Shown piece after piece: positions 9,124 through 17,699 of a stretch of 64,000 nt of DNA. The position numbers and the translations under genes were made by a program. Source of the DNA: Tepidiforma bonchosmolovskayae (GTDB lineage Bacteria; Chloroflexota; Dehalococcoidia; Tepidiformales; Tepidiformaceae); NCBI RefSeq assembly GCF_008838325.1, contig NZ_CP042829.1, positions 2,046,001 through 2,110,000 of the forward strand, in the 5' to 3' direction. Numbering within the stretch: position 1 is the stretch's first letter; each line of letters opens with the position of its first letter. The notes beneath the pieces were generated by a model. That model was not told where the DNA came from and did not search any database. It saw only the letters and a program-made list of their open reading frames with translations.

Positions 9124-9219
9124 AGGCGACCTCCTTAACCAGCTGGCATGCAGTCTACCACGCCCGTCCAGCCCCCGGCTTGCTCCCGTCCAGACCCCGG
9201 CGCATGCTGGGAATGGATC

Positions 9220-10731
9220 ATGCCCGTTCACCCCCGCGAGACCATCGCCGTCATCGACGTCGGCTCCAACTCCGTCCGCCTCCTCGTCGCCCGCGCCCTC
9301 AGCCTCACCGCCTTCGAAGTCATCGACGAGGCCCGCTACGACGCCCGCCTGGGGGCTGGCCAGGCCGGCGGCAACCTCACCCCCGAAGGCATGGAACGCG
9401 GCCTCCGCGCGCTCGCCATCATGACTCAGCTTGCAGAGTCCTACAGCCCCGCGCGCCTCCTCGCCGTCGGCACCGAGGCCCTTCGCCGGGCCCCCAACGC
9501 CGACGAATTCCTCGAACGGGTCCGCGAGCGCACCGGCGTGCGCATCCGCGTCCTCTCCGGCTTCGAAGAAGCCCACGCCGGCTACATCGGCGTCATCAAC
9601 AGCACTGCACTCACCGACGGCTACCTCCTCGACCTCGGGGGTGGGTCCCTCGAACTCATGGCCATCGCCGGCCGCCAGCTCCGCGAAGTCCAGTCCGTCC
9701 CCCTCGGCGCCATCTACAGCCGCGAAACCTACCTCCACTCCGACCCGCCCGCTCCGCGCGAGATCCGCGCCCTCCGCAAGGCCGTCCGCCGCTCCTTCAT
9801 CCCGGTCGCCGGCGCTCCGCCGGTCCTGTTCGGCACCGGCGGAGCCGTGCGCAACCTCGCCCGGATCGTCCGCATCCGGCGGCGGTATCCGCTGGGTCGG
9901 CTCCACGGCCTCGAACTGACCCGCAAGGAGGTCACCCGCCTCGCCCGCGAGCTGAGCGCCGTCCCGACCGAGGCCCGCCGCCGCATCCCCGGCGTCAGCG
10001 CCAACCGTGCCGACCTCCTCCACGCAGCCGCGATCGTGATCGACGAAGTTATGGACATCCTTGGCGCGCCGTGCCTCACCGTGTCCGGACAGGGTCTCCG
10101 CGAAGGCCTCGCCTGGCAGGCGATTCGCGGCGAATCGCCGGTCCTGCCCGACGTGCGCGCGGCCAGCATCGCCGGCCTTGCCCTCGCCAACGGCGTCGAC
10201 GTCATCTCCGCCGAGCCGACGGTTCTTGCAGCCGCCGCGCTCTTTGACGCAACCCGCACCCTCCACGGCCTGCCCGATGCCGACCGCAGCCTCCTCCTCG
10301 ATGCCGCCCGCCTCGCCGGCATCGGCATGCACATCGACTACTACAACCGCGACCGCCACGCCGAGTACCTCGTCCACAGCGGCGACCTCCACGGCTACGC
10401 TCACCGCGAAGTCGTCCTCCTCGCCGCACTCGTCCGCTGGGCCGATTCCGGCACCCCCGACCTTTCGCCCTACCGCGCCATCATCCAGCCCGACGACACC
10501 CGCCGGGCCGCCGTCCTCGCCTCACTCCTCGGCCTCGCCCGGGCCATCCGCCGGCGCACCCCTTCACCCATCCACGACGTGCGCGCCGTGCTCGAAGGTG
10601 ACACGCTGCGCCTGCAGCTCACCGCATCCGCGCCAATCGACGTCGAGCTGTACGAGCTGGAGAACCGGCGGCGCCGGTTCGAGGCCACGCTGCGCTGCCG
10701 CCTCGTCGTCGAGCACGCGACGGGCAGCTAA
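9220..10731 (+). CDS. ppx: Ppx/GppA family phosphatase (exopolyphosphatase / pppGpp phosphohydrolase)
   Basis: Cleaves terminal phosphate from polyphosphate or pppGpp. From the ATG at 9220 the product has 503 residues. The actin-like ATPase-fold phosphate loop AVIDVGSNSVRLLV is at the N-terminus and the second loop LLDLGGGSLEL near residue 138. A C-terminal HD-like helical domain follows (about 310-503), with GMHIDYYNRDRHAEYLVHSG and GYAHREVVLLAALVRW. An upstream in-frame ATG at 9148 would add 24 residues without family similarity, so it was not chosen. The substrate cannot be decided between polyphosphate and pppGpp. The 3' end overlaps convergent sixA by 4 nt. Confidence 0.88.
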   Translation: MPVHPRETIAVIDVGSNSVRLLVARALSLTAFEVIDEARYDARLGAGQAGGNLTPEGMERGLRALAIMTQLAESYSPARLLAVGTEALRRAPNADEFLERVRERTGVRIRVLSGFEEAHAGYIGVINSTALTDGYLLDLGGGSLELMAIAGRQLREVQSVPLGAIYSRETYLHSDPPAPREIRALRKAVRRSFIPVAGAPPVLFGTGGAVRNLARIVRIRRRYPLGRLHGLELTRKEVTRLARELSAVPTEARRRIPGVSANRADLLHAAAIVIDEVMDILGAPCLTVSGQGLREGLAWQAIRGESPVLPDVRAASIAGLALANGVDVISAEPTVLAAAALFDATRTLHGLPDADRSLLLDAARLAGIGMHIDYYNRDRHAEYLVHSGDLHGYAHREVVLLAALVRWADSGTPDLSPYRAIIQPDDTRRAAVLASLLGLARAIRRRTPSPIHDVRAVLEGDTLRLQLTASAPIDVELYELENRRRRFEATLRCRLVVEHATGS

Positions 10732-11228
10732 CCCTTCCGCTCCCCCGCAACCCGCCGCAGCACGCCCGGCGGGATCAGCCACTCGAGCCAGCACCCGCCC
10801 GGCCGCGGCTCCCCTGCCGACCGGGCCAGCGCAGCCCCGCCCTTCTTGAACGTTACCGCCATGCCCGCCGGGTCCCCGGTCACCAGGTAGGCCAGCAGCT
10901 CCCCCATCCACGGCTCGTGCCCCACCAGCGCGACCGGCGATGCGTCAGTCTCCGCCGCCGCCTCGATGACGGCGTCGTAGTCCGCGCTCGCCAGCGCCTC
11001 GCAGACGCGCACCCGTCCCAGTCCGTACGTCTCCCGCAGGATCTCTGCCGTCTGCATAGCCCGAAGCCACGGCGAACTCAGGATCGCCTGCGGCGCAATC
11101 AGTCGCGCCAGCCCCCGGGCGGCCTCCTCCATCCGCGCCCGGCCCTCTGGAGTCAAAGGACGCTCCGCATCGCTCGCCATAGTGCCCCGCTCCACCGCAA
11201 TCGCGTGCCTGACGAGCAGGAGGTCCAT
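10728..11228 (-). CDS. sixA: SixA-type phosphohistidine phosphatase (histidine phosphatase superfamily)
   Basis: Removes phosphate from histidine residues such as those of phosphorelay HPt domains. The 166-residue protein starts with the RHG-type catalytic motif LLLVRHAIAVERG (His8), has the LTPEGRARM segment and LSSPWLRAMQTAEIL typical of SixA, and the second catalytic histidine in LVGHEPWMGEL. Length and motif spacing match SixA rather than phosphoglycerate mutase. It is encoded convergently with ppx and may be co-transcribed with the two small paralogues upstream (9-nt gap). Confidence 0.85.
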   Translation of the reverse strand: MDLLLVRHAIAVERGTMASDAERPLTPEGRARMEEAARGLARLIAPQAILSSPWLRAMQTAEILRETYGLGRVRVCEALASADYDAVIEAAAETDASPVALVGHEPWMGELLAYLVTGDPAGMAVTFKKGGAALARSAGEPRPGGCWLEWLIPPGVLRRVAGERKG

Positions 11229-11237
11229 CGGTCCAGC

Positions 11238-11600
11238 CTACCTTCCCGGCGGGGTTCCTCCGCCCTCAGCAGGCTCGAACCCTGCCAGCCCAATCTCGAC
11301 CACCTTCCACTGCCCCACGACCGGCCGCCACGTCGTCGCGACCGTCACGCTGCCCATCGACGAGCGGAACCGCACTCGGTAGCGCGCCTCCTCCGGCGAA
11401 GCGGCCTCCTCTTCGACCTCGAACCCGTCGATCGACGGCAGCTGCGACGGCGAGAGCCCCTGCGCACCCGAGGCAAGCTGCATCAGCTGCGCCATCGCCT
11501 CAGGCGCAAGGTCGGCCATTACCTGCGCGAGATTCCCGGTCATCACCGCCCGCGCTGTTCGTTCGACCGCCGCGCGGACGTCGCCCGGCTCGGCACTCAC
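11238..11600 (-). CDS. Hypothetical protein, paralogue of its upstream neighbour
   Basis: A 120-residue protein with no signal peptide. Its first 35 residues (AVMTGNLAQVMADLAPEAMA) align with the matching part of the 92-residue neighbour (DVVTGNVAGLMGDFTPNAMA), and both end in a beta-rich half. The layout resembles small NTF2/SnoaL-like cone-fold proteins, but that is a guess. The start ATG overlaps the stop of the upstream paralogue by 4 nt, so the two are probably co-translated and may form a heteromer. Confidence 0.75.
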   Translation of the reverse strand: MSAEPGDVRAAVERTARAVMTGNLAQVMADLAPEAMAQLMQLASGAQGLSPSQLPSIDGFEVEEEAASPEEARYRVRFRSSMGSVTVATTWRPVVGQWKVVEIGLAGFEPAEGGGTPPGR

Positions 11601-11875
11601 GACGCCGTCACTTCCTTCACGTCGTCAATCTGCCACTTCCCGCCGTTCTCCACCCACTTGCTCCAGACGACGCGGGTCGTATCGCCGATGTACGAAATCT
11701 CCACCTCGTTGTTGCCGAGGTCCTTGATCTCGAACCGCGTCGCCCGGATTGGGTTGGCGGCGAGCGCCATCACCTTCGCCATCGCATTGGGCGTAAAGTC
11801 ACCCATCAGCCCGGCCACGTTCCCCGTGACTACATCTTGCGCATGTCGTTCCTGCGTCGCCCGCAAATCGGCCAT
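11597..11875 (-). CDS. Hypothetical protein, first of a tandem paralogous pair
   Basis: A 92-residue protein with the same N-terminal pattern as the downstream 120-residue gene (HAQDVVTGNVAGLMGDFTPN) and a C-terminal beta-rich segment, ISYIGDTTRVVWSKWVENG. GAGGT lies upstream of its ATG. No catalytic motif is recognisable. Tandem duplication followed by divergence is the simplest explanation of the pair. It is the first gene of a likely operon ending with sixA. Confidence 0.75.
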   Translation of the reverse strand: MADLRATQERHAQDVVTGNVAGLMGDFTPNAMAKVMALAANPIRATRFEIKDLGNNEVEISYIGDTTRVVWSKWVENGGKWQIDDVKEVTAS

Positions 11876-12690
11876 TTTGTGATATACCTCTTTCTGAGTC
11901 CGCTATAGTGCGCCACAGATTCAAACGGGTGCCCCGTCTGTCTCGTTATGGTCGCGTCGGTACCCTAAAATTCGCCCGTGTCGCTGTCAAACTGCTGTCA
12001 CCGGCGCCCCCTCATCGGGCTCCTTCTCCGGCGGCTTCGATCTCGCGACGCAGCCCCCTCGCAGTTGCAACCAGGAATGGGTGGTATCTCAAACAACCGG
12101 CCCATCAGGCCCAACGACCAGGAGGCTGGCTTCCTGGCGACCACGGCGGTACCGCTGCGTTCACCGGGGTGCTCCACCGCTGGGCCGGTTGGCCCCCGTC
12201 AACCGGCCCACGACCGGCCCAATCGGCCCACTTCCGGGTGCGGCCCCGCCTGCATTCGGCCCATCGGCGGCGTGGCGGACGGGCAGTCCCGACGGCGCGG
12301 CTGCTCAGGCGCCGAACGGCTGTCGAGCCCCGGCCGCATGACGGCCCCGCCCGCCTGTGCCCCACCGGGCCATGGAATCCTGCCCCGGTGGATGACATGC
12401 CAGGCGTTGGTCCCGGCCTCGGGCCACGGTTGTTGACGAGCCCATCAATCCACGGGCAGCCGGGCGGTACCGACCTCGCGGTGATGACCTTTTCCACCTC
12501 CGTCGTCGGCGCCTGGCATTGCGAGACGTTGGGCCGCTGTGCCGCCGTTCCGGCCCATGTGACGCCCTGGACTCCCAAAGCTGCTACCAGGGGTTCGAAG
12601 GTAGAGGCAGCGGCGTCGTCGTGGCATCTCACCGCGTCAACGGAGCGGTCCCCCTTGTGACCCTTGGGTGCCGATCGCACAATCCCGGCT
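11876..12690. other. Gene-poor stretch with GGCCCA-rich low-complexity DNA
   Basis: No open frame here has codon use like the neighbouring genes, and none has a convincing ribosome-binding site. It contains many GGCCCA/ACCGGCCCA words, densest at 12201-12230. The left end (11876-11990) must hold the promoter of the small minus-strand paralogues. Confidence 0.6.
12201..12230. repeat. Three near-tandem CGGCCCA units
   Basis: ACCGGCCCA (12202-12210), ACCGGCCCA (12213-12221) and TCGGCCCA (12223-12230) recur every 10-11 bp. Further scattered copies lie nearby (around 12100-12110 and 12257). The function is unknown. Confidence 0.5.
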
Positions 12691-13230
12691 ATGCGCTTCG
12701 GTGCTGTCATCACGCTGCTTTTCGCTGCGGCCGTGCTGGCTGCCTGCGGCGATGACAGCGAGGAGCTGCAGGCCCTTCGGGAGGAGGTCGCCGCACTTCG
12801 CACCCAGGTCTCGGAAGCGTCGGCCGCATCGCCCGGTCCCGGAACACTTTCAACGCCATCCCCCACGCCCACGGCGACCTTCACACCGACGGCAACAGCG
12901 ATTCCGGAGCCGCCGACCGCCACGCCGACATCACCTCCACCTCCGCCGCCCCCACCAACGCCTACGCCGGTCGCAACCCCAAGCCCGCGCCTGACGGCGG
13001 AGCAGGTCCGGCAAGCGGCGTATTCGCGTTTCGGGCACTGTGTCCAGCAGGGGAGTAAGGTTGCTGTACCCTCGGCGTTGTTTTTTGGCGCCACCTACGT
13101 CGGTGACGGTGTCTGGAGTGTTATTGGGCCCATGGTAAATGTTAATTTCTACCGCGGGAATTTCAACGCGACGCTTAGCGAGGCCACAATGACCTGGCTC
13201 GTGATCTTCGGGCCCCCGGAGTGCCGGTAG
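12691..13230 (+). CDS. Putative lipoprotein with coiled coil and Pro/Thr-rich linker
   Basis: A 179-residue protein. The N-terminus is a lipoprotein signal (hydrophobic residues 5-17, lipobox LAAC with Cys19), followed by the acidic GDDSEE stretch, a short coiled coil (about residues 24-45, EELQALREEVAALRTQV), a Pro/Thr/Ser-rich linker (about 50-105) and a folded C-terminal domain of about 75 residues beginning LTAEQVRQAAY. ATG 12691 is chosen because it places the signal at the N-terminus; an in-frame ATG 27 bp upstream would not. It is predicted to be surface-exposed, and no family was recognised. It stands alone in a gene-poor stretch. Confidence 0.75.
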   Translation: MRFGAVITLLFAAAVLAACGDDSEELQALREEVAALRTQVSEASAASPGPGTLSTPSPTPTATFTPTATAIPEPPTATPTSPPPPPPPPTPTPVATPSPRLTAEQVRQAAYSRFGHCVQQGSKVAVPSALFFGATYVGDGVWSVIGPMVNVNFYRGNFNATLSEATMTWLVIFGPPECR

Positions 13231-14911
13231 CCTGCTCGTCCCGGGGCGGCCTCAGGCCGGGGCACATCTGGCAGCATTGCGGCCAGGGTCCGATACCGGC
13301 CGAGGTGGACGACTTGTGCCTCCTCTTGCCTCTGCACCCCTGGCAGTCTCAGCGGTCATGAACGTCGCGGCCCGTGTCGCTTACTCGGGGTCGTCGACGC
13401 CGCGCCCCGGCGTCCAGGCGATGGGTGACGACAGGAAGAAATTGTCCTTACCGGCGTTGTCACCGGCCGCCGACAGGGTTGGAGCATTCCTGCATGCAGG
13501 GTTTTCGGGTCCGGCTCAGCAACGGCACGGTCGCTGCTCCGCCTTGCCCGCGTGCAGGATGCGCCGGGGCGCCGGCAGGCGCCCCGCCGATAAGGCATAG
13601 CGCGTTGGCCGCGGCATCCGCACACCCCAGGAGAGGCGATGCCGCTACTCGGTTGCTAATCCATAGGCCGGCTCACACAGCGAGGTCCGTCGCCCGAGGG
13701 CGCATCGCCGGTCCACGGCAGCCTCCTCCACTGGGGTGCATCAGCCCTGGCGTGTCCGGCGCCGGGCGCCGGATGGTGGACGGTCCGTCGCGATGCCGCG
13801 ATTGTTCGCGTAGGTCCGAGGACGTTTGACCCCTTTGCAGCCGTCGAACGAGTCCTGGCGAACCTGCCGCGGCCTGGACGACGCTATCTGATTGACGCCT
13901 CGGTAGCTTCCCGTGTCGGTTACGGTCCGACGGCCGTCATCGTCGCCCCTCCCCGATGGCGGCCGACGCTGCTATCTCCTGGCATGGCCCGGCGCATGTC
14001 GGCATCTCCCGGCGACAGTCACTCCCGACTGCGCCTTCGACGGCCCCCGACCGCCTCCGGCGGTATGTGCAAGGACGATCGCGGTAGTCTCCCGGGCAAG
14101 GTCGACGCCATCCTTCGGGTTCAACAATGGGCTCGCAAAGATGCAGAAGTGCGGTGTTGTGTGCGCCGGCGGGTGGGAACCAGAACCGCACAAGGGCCTG
14201 TAAAGGCGGGTCCCGACACGGTTCGTCCTGGGCGATACCCCTGGACTGCTCATGCGGACTTGGCGCTCGCGTCCAGCCCATGTCGTCCATGGCGTCCTCC
14301 CGCATGCCCCGCTTCGGCGTGCGTTCCAGCAGAACTCGAGCAACCGCATCGTCGGGTCCGCGCTTCAACGTGCTCTCGGGGTCTCCCACGAGCATGTTCA
14401 TAGCCCCGGTCCTGGCATCGTGGGGTGGCCGAAGGCAACAGCCGAGGCGCCCGATTGCCCGGTGATTTCGGTCGCTGCCTCTGCTATGCGCTCAAGGCTG
14501 GCTCTCGCGGGAGTGCCGTCCGACATCATGGTTTGATTGGCCTCTGGTAGTATCTCGACCGACTTCTAGGAGAAATTTCTGATCTTCACACCTTCCATGC
14601 ATAAGGAAAAAGGCAATTGATTGCTGAAGGTTAAAGCAGTATTTGCTCTCGAATGATTCCTAACTAACTTCGCGCGTGAAAATCTTTCGGAAGGTCCAGT
14701 ATTGTATATAACTTCGTGAGATTTAGATCTAAATATAATTGCTCTTATCACAGGCTGGAAGTTAACCTCAGCGCGTTGACCGCGAGCCGGAGGGAAGCGA
14801 GAATACTGGCCCACGGCGGACCGGCGTTCGCGAGAAATGTCGCCTAAATGTCGCAGTCGACGATACCCCGGTTCTCCGTGCCACGTTCCGACTCGACGGG
14901 AGGTAGTGACG
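13231..14911. other. 1.7-kb stretch without a supportable gene; AT-rich island at its right end
   Basis: Up to about 14,530 the DNA is GC-rich but has open frames on both strands with mixed codon use and no start signals. The longest plus-strand frame (13660-14403) is open without a good start. Its first third (around LANLPRPGRRYLIDASVASR) looks faintly protein-like, so a decayed gene is possible. From about 14,540 to 14,800 the composition switches abruptly to AT-rich, with a perfect palindrome and a TATAAT box; this is probably the control region of the small gene at 14912. Confidence 0.5.
14721..14739 (+). promoter_or_regulatory. Perfect 14-bp palindrome overlapping a consensus -10 box
   Basis: ATTTAGATCTAAAT (14721-14734) is a perfect palindrome whose last T is the first T of TATAAT (14734-14739). 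Both sit in an AT-rich island of an otherwise GC-rich region, 172 bp upstream of the small acidic-protein gene. No good -35 box is seen at 16-18 bp. It may be an operator over a promoter. Confidence 0.4.
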
Positions 14912-15082
14912 ATGGACGAGAAGGGAAAGGAATGGGAGGCGCAGAGGGAGGAGGAGCTCCGGAGGTTGTACCAGCGCGGAATCTTCATCCCGCTTACCTC
15001 ACGCTCGGAGGAGCCTGAGGAGGCTGCAAGCGAGGAGCAGGAGGAGGAAGACAAGGACAAGAAGAGCGGACAGTCGGCCTAG
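14912..15082 (+). CDS. Small highly charged acidic protein
   Basis: A 56-residue protein starting MDEKGKEWEAQREEELRR and ending in a run rich in Glu, Asp and Lys (EEQEEEDKDKKSGQSA). A good ribosome-binding site GGAGGT lies 8 nt before the ATG at 14912; an upstream in-frame ATG (14837) lacks one. No family was recognised. It is probably partly helical and partly disordered. The ribosome-binding site and the AT-rich upstream island support a genuine gene in an otherwise empty region. Confidence 0.55.
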   Translation: MDEKGKEWEAQREEELRRLYQRGIFIPLTSRSEEPEEAASEEQEEEDKDKKSGQSA

Positions 15083-16341
15083 GCTTCACGGAGACCATAC
15101 GGTCACAGACTGTGCAAGGCCCGTATGCCCCCCCGGGGGCTGCCTTGCGGGCTTACGCGTTCGACGGGCTCCCGTGCAGCCTGAAATGCGGCCCGGGGCC
15201 TGGCTCCGGCCGTCCCGGAGCTGGTCAGGGGCGCCGGACCTCATTTGCCTGCTGGCTGGCCGACTTTGCCCATCTCAACCTGTTCCGCGGCTAGGCCCGC
15301 CCTTCGCCTGCGGTGGGTTTTCCTTGTCCTCCTGGCGGGCGGCCAAATCAGGAGTCTGTCGCGGGGCAAGCGGCAGCAGCCGTAGCCAGGCGATGCCCTT
15401 TGGTCTGATGTCCGCGAGGACGGCCGAGTTCGCCCGTTCCGGTGGTGAGGACAAGCTGGCGAGTAGCAGAGGCTGAACGTGCGCAGCCGGTTCGGCGCCC
15501 GTTTGGCCCCGGATGTCGCTGGTTGCCGGAATGGCCCAGCCTGGCGATGCGGAGCTGACTCCTGCCGATTGCGTCTCGGGCCAAGGGGAAGGCGGTTAAC
15601 CCGGCGCGTGCAGTGCCCAACCTGCGGTGCGCAGTTGGTACGAATCTCCCTGTTCCCAGAGGCACCAGCTGCGTACCGGAGGGGGCCACGCTGCCGTCGG
15701 CGCCGACGCGGCGCCGACGCGGGGCCCCATGGCGCCTCAGCCGCGAAGGAAGCCGGTACGCGGCCCGGTGCGGCAGGCGGCACCCGCGAGTGCCGCGTCG
15801 CCAGCCGCCAGGGGATCCTGCGCTGTCCACGGCGCCCGTCGAACGGCCGGGCATCGACGCTGCGAACGTCGTGCTGGGGGGCGGGGGCTTGTCATCTTTC
15901 GATGAGGTCCCCCGGAGCCGGTGGGTTGCCAGTGAGCTCTGTTTGACCTCGGTCGTTCGCGCAAGCCGGAGCTCGGCGTGAGGAAGGCGTGCCGCTGCTG
16001 CGAACGCAGAAGCATGACGCGAATTTGTCGCATACAGGCTCGCGTTCCTTCGTAAGAATCCAGCCACGAGCATCATCCGGTGTGGCCGCTCCAGGCATCC
16101 ACAGCTCACTTAGTTGAATGCCGGATGTCCATGGCTGCTTTGGCGTTGATGTCGGTGGGCCTGTCGGAAGGTAAACGTGCCAGGTTAGTGTCGCTTCGCC
16201 GTCCAGCCACTCAGGAACCGGGCGAAGGGGTTGCATCCGCAGTTCGGGCTGCGGCAGAATAGTGGCCCGGAAAGCTGAACCGCCAGTGCATAGGCGACCC
16301 TGCCGTTCCAATCTTTGCGCAGAACTTGGAGGAATAAATCA
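15083..16341. other. 1.26-kb stretch without a confident gene
   Basis: Open frames exist on both strands but with codon use unlike real genes here. One fragment, in frame after a GTG at 15608, reads VQCPTCGAQLVRISLFPE, like half of a zinc ribbon. It runs into an Arg-rich, non-protein-like tail, so at most it is a decayed gene. The ribosome-binding site GGAGGA of the next gene is at 16328-16333. Confidence 0.5.
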
Positions 16342-16923
16342 ATGCCCGATCGACAGGCAATGGAAGATCTTAAAAAAAGCATGACGCCCGAAAGATTGGC
16401 AAAGCTAATCGCGGAAGCATATGGCACTTCAGTCAATTCAGACAATCCTGAGGAGGTCGCCATGCGTCTCATCAAGGAATTCGGATTCGAGACTGTCCTT
16501 GATACTTTCTTCGATCCCGATCCTTATATTAGAGACGAGGTCATCGGCGGTCGGATGAGGGAGATGTCGGATTCTTCTCTCGACGTCGCTCGGTGGCTCA
16601 AAAGCAATGGAGACGACTACTCCGCTTATGTAGAAGCGACAGTATACAGTGGAAGGTTCTACAATTCCTCCTGGTGTGATGCAACTGAAATTGGGGTAGT
16701 TTTGGACGACGGAAGTTATATGGACCTCGAATGGGCGTGTGACTCCCTTGACTGGCGTGAGGCTGTAGACGATCTTCCGGTCGGAGAATACACGGTCGTG
16801 GGGAGTGCTCCGATTGTTAACGAGGTCATAGAGCGGCTCAGGTCGCGGGGGTCGAAGGTGTGGGATGAGAAGTCTGCCGCCGAGTGGGACGACGAAGAAG
16901 AGTCCGACGATTCGGAGGCCTGA
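16342..16923 (+). CDS. Hypothetical protein of foreign base composition
   Basis: A 193-residue soluble acidic protein. ATG 16342 follows GGAGGA by 8 nt. The N-terminal half is helical (DLKKSMTPERLAKLIAEAYG), the middle has aromatic-rich strands (YVEATVYSGRFYNSSWCDA), and the C-terminus is acidic (DDEEESDDSEA). Codon use is much less GC-biased than in the surrounding genes, which suggests horizontal acquisition. It lies just before CRISPR array 1, at the edge of the defence island. No family was recognised. Confidence 0.7.
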   Translation: MPDRQAMEDLKKSMTPERLAKLIAEAYGTSVNSDNPEEVAMRLIKEFGFETVLDTFFDPDPYIRDEVIGGRMREMSDSSLDVARWLKSNGDDYSAYVEATVYSGRFYNSSWCDATEIGVVLDDGSYMDLEWACDSLDWREAVDDLPVGEYTVVGSAPIVNEVIERLRSRGSKVWDEKSAAEWDDEEESDDSEA

Positions 16924-17699
16924 GAGCGCTTCGAGCACGGCCGACGGGGTACCACGCGACCGATGATAGGGGGTGAAGGGAAAGCCCCCTCCCCCAGTGG
17001 TCCTTGGGTGTCCCTGCGTCTCGGGAAGGCTTCAGGGCTGCCACGCCTGCGCCTGGCGGCAAAGGCGCAGGCGGCCGAAAGGACCTGCTCGGTCGTGGCG
17101 AATGGGCCTTCGGGCAATCCCTGTCCGCCCGGTGCGCCTCGCAACGAAACTCTGCAGCTGGCTCGACTCCCGCCGCCAGGTCCGAACCGCGGCTGCACAC
17201 CCCGCCAACTCCCCCGCGCAGGACCGGGGGCTCCGCTTCTGCCCTTCGCCCGGGCCGCCAGGCTCGCTTGAGCACCAGCCGCGGGCCGGACCCCGGCGGC
17301 CTGGGCGGGGGGACGCGGCCGTTTGCAACACCTGGCGGTCGCCCCGGCGACAGCCCCTTCCTGTGGTCCGGGAATTACCGGCGCGCGCCGGGCGGAGGTC
17401 GCGCTGCCGGCTTCCCATTCTGCCCGGCCTCGAAATGCGGCTAGACGTACGGGCGCGCCACCCAACCTCCGTCTCCCCGGGACGGCCACGCGTCACTTGT
17501 CTGATGGCTCGCCGGTGAGCAGCCCGGGCGTCCCGGCCATTTCCCGCGCATCCCTCCGCGTTGACCGGTCCCCGCCGTGCGGCGGAGCGTGGCCAGGGGT
17601 CTTGCGTGCGGCCCCTGCGATGGGGCATACTGCGGCGTGATGCGAACTGCTTGCGCTTGCCGCCGTCCCCTAGCACATCCGGTGGGCGAAGTCAATAGA
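16924..17699. other. Gene-free interval including the leader of CRISPR array 1
   Basis: No open frame with supportable coding character was found. The last 100 bp are the array leader: a possible promoter (17602-17631) and the 9-bp junction GTCAATAGA directly before the first repeat, identical to the junction before array 2. Confidence 0.6.
17602..17631 (+). promoter_or_regulatory. Candidate pre-crRNA promoter of array 1
   Basis: TTGCGT (17602-17607), 18 bp, CATACT (17626-17631). The -35 match is weak, but the -10 box and its distance to the first repeat (68 bp) parallel the better promoter found before array 2 (64 bp). Confidence 0.4.

Noticed and set aside
12590-12610. GGTTCGAA word suggesting a tRNA T-loop
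   Set aside because: No acceptor stem or anticodon arm could be paired around it.
12105-13094. Minus-strand frame of 329 codons over the lipoprotein region
   Set aside because: Its Gly/Val-rich part is the reverse of the Pro/Thr linker of the lipoprotein gene; no start signal or motif.
15348-16109. Minus-strand frame of 253 codons
   Set aside because: Arg/Ser/Pro-rich with random-looking composition; no ribosome-binding site or family resemblance.
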